Source: an uncultured Bacilli bacterium (GTDB lineage: Bacteria > Bacillota_I > Bacilli_A > RF39 > UBA660). Taken from it: a stretch of DNA of 15,305 nucleotides. Where the stretch lies: the NCBI GenBank assembly GCA_934086255.1, contig CAKOIB010000022.1:1-15305 (forward strand). The letters run 5' to 3'. Both the position numbers and the translations under genes were made by a program. The notes below the pieces were generated by a model. That model saw only the letters and a list, made by a program, of their open reading frames with translations. It was not told the origin of the DNA and ran no database searches. This document shows, one piece after another, positions 5,554 through 11,490 of this stretch. Numbering within the stretch: the stretch's first letter is position 1; every line of letters begins with the position of its first letter.

Positions 5554-8223
5554 ATGATTGATAGATTTTTAAGTTTAAGTAAAAAAATTAGATTATCAGT
5601 TGTATCTTTTGGACTTGGTCTTATAGCTCTTTGTCTTATTTTAGTAGGACAATCTTATGCTATATTTTCGGGTACTACGACTGATACGAAAGAGCAAATT
5701 GTAAAACTTGGTAATTTAGAAGTTGTTCTTAATGAACCATCAACTGGTATTGATTTAGGACTTAGTTCTATGAGTGATGTATTAGGATTATTACAGGAAG
5801 AGGTTTATAGTTTTAGTGTTGAAAATACTGGTAGTGCTGATGCTAAGTATAAGCTTTTATTGGTTGATGATGAGGCTAGTGTTGCTTCTTATACTGGAAC
5901 TTTATTGGATAAGGGTTTGATTAAATTAGGTTTAGAAGTTAATGGTGAGGAAAAAGGGCCTTATACTTTGTCTGAGTTAAATACTTTGTTGAATGAGAAG
6001 GAATTAAAGAGTAAGAGGAAGGATTCTTATAAACTTAGATTGTGGCTTAGTGAAGGGGTTAATTTAGATGAGATAGCAGAGCAGAAAGTTTTTTTGAAGT
6101 TGAAGCTTGAAGCTGAACAGTATTTTAGTGAAATTGCAGGTAATTTAGATAATAGTGGTGCTAATCAACCAGTATTATCTAGTAATATGATACCAGTTTA
6201 TTATGATAGTACTAAGAATGTATGGAAGAAAGCTGATGTAAATAATATTGATGAATCTAATAAATGGTATGATTATGATAAAAAGATGTGGGCTAATGCT
6301 GTGACTGTTGATGAGAATATTAGAAAAGAGAGTATTACAAGTAATAAGAGTGTTTCTATTTCAGGTTCTTCTAATCAGTATAAGACTTATACTTCTTTTA
6401 CAAGTGGTGGTTATCATTCTACTAATGCTAATAGTATGTCAAAGATTACTGTTAATATAAATAGTGCTGGTACTTTTGGGTTTAAGGCTACTGTTTCTAG
6501 TGAGAGTAATTATGATAAATTGACTGTTACTGTTAGTAAGAATGGTGGTAGTGCTACTACTGTTGCGGATGCTATAAGTGGTAATAATGTTAGTAAAACT
6601 TATTCTGATAGTGCTAGTGTTGGGGATGTTTATTTAATTACTGTTAAGTATACAAAGGATGGTAGTGTTGATAGTAATAATGATAATGGTGTTTTGGATA
6701 CTTTTACTTATCCTAGTAATTCTCATGTAACTTATACTGATAGTGCTACTGCTGGTGGTACATCTGGTCTGAACTGGACTGCAAGTGGTGAGACAACATC
6801 TACTGTTTATAGTACTAAGGTTGGAAGTGGTATTAAGTATAATACTAGTACTAATAAGTATGATTTGGTTAGTCCTACTAGTAGTGCAATATCTAGTAGT
6901 TTAGTTGGTAAGTATGTGTGTCCTAATGGATCTGATACTTCTTGTACTAGTGTTTACAAGATAGTTAGTGCTTCTAATACGATTACTAAGGTTGATGAAT
7001 ATAAGATGGTTAGTGCTGGTACTCGTAGTGATTTGATTAATGCTAAAGCAGGTACTGAGATACCAATGGATGGTATTAATACTATGTGGGTATGGATACC
7101 AAGATATACTTATACTTATTTAAATACAAATACTCCACAAGAAATAAAGATTAAGTTTGAGACTAATACAAATAGTACTGGTACAATAAAGTGTGTTGAT
7201 GCGGTAACTGGTACATCAAGTACAAGCGAAACATGTACTGATAGTACAAATGGAGGATTAAAAGCAGGAACAAGTACATATACTCATCCAGCATTCTGGT
7301 GGGATAAGAACGACAACAACGTAAGAGAAAAAAATGAGGAACTAACAGGAATATGGGTAGGAAAGTTTGAAGTATCTAGTGATACTAGTTGTACACCATC
7401 TGATTCAGTAGCAGTAGGTTCAGGATGTAACTTACAAACAATAAGACCTCAGATAAAACCTAATGTAACATCATGGAGAGGAGCACAAGTAGGAACATTC
7501 TTTAATGGAATACAAAAGATGAGAGAATCTGGAAATAAATATGGATTTAGTACAACTGATGAAACCCATATGATGAAGAATATGGAATGGGGAGCAGTAA
7601 CATATCTATCACATAGTAAATATGGAATAAATAAAGAAGTAGCAATAAATAGTGCAAATACATATACAACAGGATGTGGACCACAAAGTGCAGGATCTAC
7701 ATCAAGTGGTGCAACATGTAATTCATATACAACAACATTAGGACAAAGTGCATCAACAACAGGAAATGTATATGGAGTATATGACATGAGTGGTGGAGCA
7801 TATGAATATATGATGGGTAATATGGTATATAGTAATGGTCAACAAATTACTGGTTCTGGTAATGGAGGTTCTACCTACAACTCAGCATTTACAGGAGTAT
7901 TATCAACTGGAGGATCATTTACAGGGACATATGCATTCCCAAGTAAAAGGTATTATGATAAATATAGTTATGATGCTTCATCAAACACTACATATACAAG
8001 AGGAAAGCTAGGAGATGCAACCAAAGAAATGGCGCCTACAGGAATAAGTGGTAATTGGTATGGGGATTACGCTTACTTTCCGTACGGTTCCAGCCCTTGG
8101 TTTCTCCGTGGTGGGTACTATGGCGATGGTACTGACGCCGGCGCCTTCTACTTCCTCAACTACTACGGTTGCGCGGGCACTAACAGCTCTGCTCGTGCCG
8201 TGCTCCTTGGCGCTCTGGACTGA
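5554..8223 (+). CDS. Exported C-type-lectin-fold protein, probable DGR variable target
   Basis: This protein has 889 residues from the ATG at 5554, which has GAGG at 5541-5544; an upstream in-frame GTG (5509) overlaps the promoter. Residues 13-36 form a signal or anchor segment ending QSYAIFSG, as in SipW-dependent camelysin/TasA-like proteins. A matching beta-sandwich-like part follows (KLGNLEVVLNE; YSFSVENTGSADAKY, about 51-99). A linker contains MIPVYYD and WANAVTV (212-252). A low-complexity Ser/Thr-rich beta region of unknown family spans about 270-440. From about 491 to the end is a formylglycine-generating-enzyme-like C-type lectin fold: WVWIPRYTY (512-520), DMSGGAYEYMMGN (744-756), LRGGYY (851-856) and a terminal SARAVL (879-883 region). 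In this fold, DGR targets carry variability at the C-terminus, and here the last ~55 codons are GC-rich with many NNC codons. Ligand binding on the cell surface is the inferred role; catalytic activity is not expected. No LPxTG signal is present. Confidence 0.8.
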   Translation: MIDRFLSLSKKIRLSVVSFGLGLIALCLILVGQSYAIFSGTTTDTKEQIVKLGNLEVVLNEPSTGIDLGLSSMSDVLGLLQEEVYSFSVENTGSADAKYKLLLVDDEASVASYTGTLLDKGLIKLGLEVNGEEKGPYTLSELNTLLNEKELKSKRKDSYKLRLWLSEGVNLDEIAEQKVFLKLKLEAEQYFSEIAGNLDNSGANQPVLSSNMIPVYYDSTKNVWKKADVNNIDESNKWYDYDKKMWANAVTVDENIRKESITSNKSVSISGSSNQYKTYTSFTSGGYHSTNANSMSKITVNINSAGTFGFKATVSSESNYDKLTVTVSKNGGSATTVADAISGNNVSKTYSDSASVGDVYLITVKYTKDGSVDSNNDNGVLDTFTYPSNSHVTYTDSATAGGTSGLNWTASGETTSTVYSTKVGSGIKYNTSTNKYDLVSPTSSAISSSLVGKYVCPNGSDTSCTSVYKIVSASNTITKVDEYKMVSAGTRSDLINAKAGTEIPMDGINTMWVWIPRYTYTYLNTNTPQEIKIKFETNTNSTGTIKCVDAVTGTSSTSETCTDSTNGGLKAGTSTYTHPAFWWDKNDNNVREKNEELTGIWVGKFEVSSDTSCTPSDSVAVGSGCNLQTIRPQIKPNVTSWRGAQVGTFFNGIQKMRESGNKYGFSTTDETHMMKNMEWGAVTYLSHSKYGINKEVAINSANTYTTGCGPQSAGSTSSGATCNSYTTTLGQSASTTGNVYGVYDMSGGAYEYMMGNMVYSNGQQITGSGNGGSTYNSAFTGVLSTGGSFTGTYAFPSKRYYDKYSYDASSNTTYTRGKLGDATKEMAPTGISGNWYGDYAYFPYGSSPWFLRGGYYGDGTDAGAFYFLNYYGCAGTNSSARAVLLGALD
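8065..8220 (+). other. Probable DGR variable repeat (VR)
   Basis: This segment encodes residues 838-889 of the lectin-fold protein. Of the 40 codons from 8101 to 8220, 22 end in C and none ends in A, whereas the rest of the gene almost never uses C-ending codons. The NNC codons (TAC, GGC, GAC, GCC, TTC, CTC, TGC, AGC, AAC) are what adenine-directed mutagenesis of AAC codons in a template would produce. The position is right: the last exons of the fold, between LRGG and the terminal SAR, match where VRs sit in FGE-type DGR targets. The exact VR ends cannot be set without the template repeat, which is not in this window. Confidence 0.75.
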
Positions 8224-8234
8224 CGAAGTCAGTC
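8218..8234 (+). promoter_or_regulatory. Perfect hairpin spanning the stop codon, DGR-type 3' element
   Basis: GACTGAC (8218-8224) and GTCAGTC (8228-8234) are perfect complements around a GAA triloop, and the TGA stop codon lies in the left arm. DGR targets such as that of phage BPP-1 need a short hairpin/cruciform just 3' of the VR for efficient retrohoming, and this element is in that place. The loop differs from the four-base loops of known examples. A terminator is less likely because no T-tract follows. Confidence 0.6.
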
Positions 8235-8239
8235 TTGCG

Positions 8240-8260
8240 ACCCTTTTCAAACCCTTTTCA
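8240..8260 (+). repeat. Tandem ACCCTTTTCA pair after the VR
   Basis: ACCCTTTTCA occurs at 8240-8249 and 8251-8260, an 11-base period. It lies in the GC-richer tail (8224-8280) that continues past the stop codon and shares the foreign composition of the VR. It may be part of the sequence block shared with the template repeat. Confidence 0.6.
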
Positions 8261-8312
8261 CTTAACTGTGTCTGATGTGGTTAATTAATTTTTGTAATTT
8301 AGGAGGTTTCTT

Positions 8313-8861
8313 ATGAAAAAGAAAAATAAAATAATAGTTTTAGTTTTAATAATAGTTTTATTACTTGGAGTAATAGGATTTATATCTTTTAAAGATTCTT
8401 TTAGATTTAGTAAAGAGTATAATGTTTCTAAGTTTAATAAGTTTTCTTATAAGAGTTTATCTGATGTATTTGATATGTTAAATGATAAAAAAAGTGGAAT
8501 AGTGTTCTTTTGTTATAGTGATAATTCTTGGTGTAAGGGGTATGCTAAAGTAGTTAATGATGCTTCTTTAGATAATGGTGCTAAGGTTTATTATGTTGAT
8601 ATTAAGAATGATATGGATAATAAGAGTGATAGTTATAATAAACTTGTTGCTTTATTAGAAAATAGGTTATATAAAGATATTAATGGTAAAGAGGTGTTAT
8701 ATGTTCCATATCTAATGTTTTTTAAGGATGGGGTTATTACTTCTTATGATAATGAAACTTCTTTAGTAGTGGGTAATGTGACTTCTGATAGTTATTGGAC
8801 TGTTGATGGAATTAAGAACTTTAATACTAGGTTTAAGTCTTTTTATAAGGAAATTAAATAG
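8313..8861 (+). CDS. Membrane-anchored thioredoxin-fold-like protein
   Basis: This 182-residue protein has an N-terminal membrane anchor (about 7-25) and an extracytoplasmic domain with thioredoxin-like order: a beta strand GIVFFC, WC at 73-74, a second strand VYYVDI, and VPYLMFFKDG (131-140), whose Pro132 sits where thioredoxins have the cis-proline. The expected CxxC is absent; instead C67 and C74 form a CX6C pair (FFC...NSWC), and the same pair is kept in the paralogue at 10938. A role in disulfide formation, exchange or folding of the cysteine-rich adhesin encoded next to it is my inference. AGGAGG (8301-8306) gives the start. No terminator lies between it and the lectin gene, and the adhesin gene starts 12 bases later, so these three genes probably share a transcript. 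It could also be a non-redox structural partner. Confidence 0.7.
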   Translation: MKKKNKIIVLVLIIVLLLGVIGFISFKDSFRFSKEYNVSKFNKFSYKSLSDVFDMLNDKKSGIVFFCYSDNSWCKGYAKVVNDASLDNGAKVYYVDIKNDMDNKSDSYNKLVALLENRLYKDINGKEVLYVPYLMFFKDGVITSYDNETSLVVGNVTSDSYWTVDGIKNFNTRFKSFYKEIK

Positions 8862-8873
8862 TGGGGTGATGTT

Positions 8874-10859
8874 ATGAAAAAATTACTTTTTATATTAATT
8901 GGTTTGTTTATTTTACCTCTTTATGTTTACGCAGGAGGAGTTGTTAATTGTTCTGATGTAAATGGTAGTGATGTTTTGAATCATTGGGGTAAAGATATTG
9001 ATATTTTAAAGGGTGGTTCTATTTATTATTGTAAAACTACTGATATGAGTGATCCTGGTCTTAATAGTGGTGGTAACATTTTTGAACTTCTTTATGATGG
9101 TAGTCAAGGTAAGCAAAGGGTTTATTGTTTAAACCATAAGCTTGCTGCGCCGACTGAATCTACTTTGACTAAGACTGTTACTGTTTGGGATAAGGGTCCT
9201 GCTTGTGCTTTTTATAAGTATAATGATTCAGGTACTAATGCTAGGCATAATAGGATAAGGTATATTCAAAATAAGTGTACTGTTGCTTGTTCTGATCCTG
9301 ATGATACTTCTTCTACTTGTTGTGCTACTGATGATTGTACTGATGATTTTATATCTAATGATTGTGTTGGTAATAGAAAGAGTGAACCTAGTGATGAGGG
9401 CAATGGTATAAGTCTTGGTAATATTGTTGAGGTTAGTTCTACTGGTAGTTATTTTGTTTATAGTACAAGTGTTAGTATGAGTGGTAAGGTTAAGAGTTAT
9501 GATGCTAGTATTGTTCCTTCTATTCCGGGGGCTTTTGTTACTGATAGTCTTTCTGGTACTAGTAGTGTTACTAATACTAATGCTACTACTTTGTATATTA
9601 AGGTTCCTAAGAGTTCTGTTACTACTAGTATGACTTCTAATTTAAAGATTGTTGCTAATTATGAGATTAGTTGTACATATAAAAAGTTTGGTCTTACTTA
9701 TTATAAACCTACTAAGGGTGGTGTAAGGGTTGCTGGTGAACAACGTGTTGGTTTTAGAGAGGTGAAAGAGGTTAATCCTACTTTGAATAAGTCTAAAGAG
9801 GATACTGCACCATTTTCTCTTACTCCGGTTGAAAATCCTGATGATTATATTTTAATTAGTAAGATTGATGCTGATTCAGGTAATAAGTTACCTGGTGCAA
9901 TATTTGGTCTTTATAAGGATAGTAGTTGTAGTACTTCTATTGGGGATTCTAATGGTAATTCTACTGTTACTACTGATGGTAATGGTACTGGTTATTTCTT
10001 TATTCCTGCTGGTAGTGGGGATTATTATATAAAAGAAATTAGTGCTCCGAATGGTTATACACCTTCTTCTAGTTGTACTAAGGCTTTAATTAATAATACT
10101 TTAGTGGTTGAGAATAGAAAGATTCCTGAAGAGGTTTTTGGTAAGATTGTTATTACTAAAAAAGATATGGCTAGTTCTTTAGGCATTTCTGGTGTTAAGT
10201 TTTTGTTATTGATGTCTGATAAGACTACTAGTGCTACTGATAAGGATGGTAATACTATTGGTGCTCTTACTACTGATGCTGATGGTAAGATTGAAGTTTC
10301 TAATCTTAAATATGGTACTTATTATTTGAAAGAGATCGAAGCTCCTGAAAATTACATTATGTCTGATGAGTTAATTGAGGTTGTTGTTGATAAAGAAGTT
10401 GTTAATACTGTAGTTGAGAATGCTCTTAGAAATATTACTATTATAAAGATTGATAGTGTTACTAAGGAAGTTATTACTGGTGGTAAGTATAGAATAGTAG
10501 ATGAGGAAGGTAATAGTGTTGCTGAGTTTACTATGGAAAATGGTACTTATTTACTTGATATAGCTAAGGGTAAGTATACTTTTATTGAGGTTACTCCTCC
10601 GAAGGGTTATGTTGATGCTAATGTTACTTTTGATTTTGAGGTTTCTAATTTAGGGGATGTTAGTATTAAGTCTTCGGATGATAGGCATTATTATTTGAAT
10701 GAGAATATGGCTATTACGGTTGTTAATGATAAAGAGGAAATAGTACCTGATGTTCCTAAGACTGGTATAGTTTCTAATGGAATGATTGTTGGTATTGGTT
10801 TATTGTTAATTATTGGTGGTGCTTCTTCAATAATAATTATTAAAAGGAAAAATAGTTAG
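8874..10859 (+). CDS. Sortase-anchored SpaA/CnaB adhesin, short form
   Basis: This 661-residue wall protein has a signal peptide (1-20, ending YVYA). A cysteine-rich N-terminal domain (about 21-310) contains YC at 84-85, GPACAFYKY (108-116) and NRIRYIQNKC (126-135), all shared with the paralogue at 11491. Three SpaA/CnaB-type (prealbumin-like) domains follow at about 324-414, 423-516 and 520-619. Candidate isopeptide triads are K330/E388/N414, K429 or K430/E487/N516, and K525/E572/N618. Only the first domain has a cysteine pair (C352, C401). The C-terminus has VPKTG (627-631), a membrane helix and KRK, a cell-wall sorting signal. Sortase is not in the window. GGGGTGAT provides the ribosome binding site, and the gene lies 12 bases after the thioredoxin-like gene. 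No pilin YPKN motif was seen, so a monomeric adhesin is as likely as a pilus subunit. Confidence 0.85.
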   Translation: MKKLLFILIGLFILPLYVYAGGVVNCSDVNGSDVLNHWGKDIDILKGGSIYYCKTTDMSDPGLNSGGNIFELLYDGSQGKQRVYCLNHKLAAPTESTLTKTVTVWDKGPACAFYKYNDSGTNARHNRIRYIQNKCTVACSDPDDTSSTCCATDDCTDDFISNDCVGNRKSEPSDEGNGISLGNIVEVSSTGSYFVYSTSVSMSGKVKSYDASIVPSIPGAFVTDSLSGTSSVTNTNATTLYIKVPKSSVTTSMTSNLKIVANYEISCTYKKFGLTYYKPTKGGVRVAGEQRVGFREVKEVNPTLNKSKEDTAPFSLTPVENPDDYILISKIDADSGNKLPGAIFGLYKDSSCSTSIGDSNGNSTVTTDGNGTGYFFIPAGSGDYYIKEISAPNGYTPSSSCTKALINNTLVVENRKIPEEVFGKIVITKKDMASSLGISGVKFLLLMSDKTTSATDKDGNTIGALTTDADGKIEVSNLKYGTYYLKEIEAPENYIMSDELIEVVVDKEVVNTVVENALRNITIIKIDSVTKEVITGGKYRIVDEEGNSVAEFTMENGTYLLDIAKGKYTFIEVTPPKGYVDANVTFDFEVSNLGDVSIKSSDDRHYYLNENMAITVVNDKEEIVPDVPKTGIVSNGMIVGIGLLLIIGGASSIIIIKRKNS

Positions 10860-10860
10860 T

Positions 10861-10889
10861 AAAAATCTCTAGTTATCTAGGGATTTTTT
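10861..10889 (+). terminator. Intrinsic terminator of the first adhesin unit
   Basis: AATCTCTAG (10864-10872) pairs with CTAGGGATT (10877-10885) over nine base pairs with one wobble and a TTAT loop. Flanking A and T runs extend the stem, and a T-tract follows. It begins two bases after the adhesin stop and ends the probable lectin/thioredoxin-like/adhesin transcript. Confidence 0.87.
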
Positions 10890-10910
10890 CTTTATTTTTT
10901 TGTAAAAAAA

Positions 10911-10925
10911 TGGTATATTTATACT
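10911..10925 (+). promoter_or_regulatory. Candidate promoter of the second module
   Basis: TGGTATATT (10911-10919) forms an extended -10 box, with TATACT overlapping downstream (10920-10925). No good -35 is visible in the poly-T stretch upstream. It lies between the terminator and the GAGG (10927-10930) of the next gene. The leader would be very short, so the call is tentative, but a new start is required after the strong terminator. Confidence 0.45.
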
Positions 10926-10937
10926 AGAGGTGTTTGT

Positions 10938-11489
10938 ATGAGAATAGAAAACTATGATAAGAAGACTTTATTTATAATACTTATAGTGGTAATTATTGGA
11001 ATTATTTCATTTATTTTGTTTATGTTTAGTGATTCTATGAGGTTTAAAAGAGAGTATGGTGTGTCTTTTAATAATAGGTTTGTTTATACTGATATATCTT
11101 CTGTATTAGAGTCTGATTTTACTGGAGTAGTATTCTTTTGTGATAAGGATAATTCTTGGTGTAGTAGTTATGCTAAGTTACTTGATTCTGCTTCTAAGAA
11201 AAGTGATGTAAAGAAATTATATTATGTACCTATTGGTGATGTTTCTACTTCTAGTGATTTGTATAAAAAGCTTATTAAATTACTTACTGGTACTTTGCAT
11301 TTGGATGAGAATGGTAAAGAGGTATTGCATGTTCCTTATACTTTGTATTTAAAGGATGGTAAGGTTAAGTATTATGATAGTGAGACTTCTCTTACTATTT
11401 CTGGTGATACTCCGGATAAGTATTGGACTGATGCTGAAAAGAAGGATTTTTTTAATAAGTTTAATGAGTTTATAAAGGGGGTTTATTAG
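10938..11489 (+). CDS. Membrane-anchored thioredoxin-fold-like protein, second copy
   Basis: This 183-residue protein is a paralogue of the one at 8313. It has a short basic N-terminus, one membrane helix (about 11-30) and the same extracytoplasmic layout: GVVFFC (C68), NSWC (C75), LYYVPIGD, GKEVLHVPYTLYLKDG with the putative cis-proline at 133, and a C-terminal YWT motif. The two copies keep both cysteines, the ETS motif and the proline while much of the rest has diverged, which suggests that the CX6C pair matters. The adhesin gene begins one base after its stop codon, so translation is probably coupled. Assistance to disulfide formation in that adhesin is inferred from context and fold only. 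GAGG (10927-10930) supports the start. Confidence 0.7.
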   Translation: MRIENYDKKTLFIILIVVIIGIISFILFMFSDSMRFKREYGVSFNNRFVYTDISSVLESDFTGVVFFCDKDNSWCSSYAKLLDSASKKSDVKKLYYVPIGDVSTSSDLYKKLIKLLTGTLHLDENGKEVLHVPYTLYLKDGKVKYYDSETSLTISGDTPDKYWTDAEKKDFFNKFNEFIKGVY

Positions 11490-11490
11490 T

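Noticed and set aside
8065..8220. A template repeat elsewhere in this window
   Set aside because: No other GC-rich segment or match to the VR ends was seen on either strand.
8218..8234. The stop-codon hairpin as a transcription terminator
   Set aside because: It is followed by mixed sequence with C, G and A rather than a T-tract, so read-through into the thioredoxin-like gene is expected.
8221..8268. Read-through of TGA as Trp, adding 15 residues to the lectin protein
   Set aside because: Tryptophan is encoded by TGG throughout, and none of the long genes has an in-frame TGA, so the genome does not appear to use UGA as a sense codon.
8008..8275. Short overlapping frames on both strands at the VR
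   Set aside because: They arise because GC-rich sequence has few stop codons; the sense frame already encodes a conserved fold.
8062..8280. GC-rich block as an assembly chimera or simple horizontal fragment
   Set aside because: The reading frame and the lectin fold continue without a break, and the NNC codon bias is specific to DGR-type variation. A chimera cannot be fully excluded without reads.
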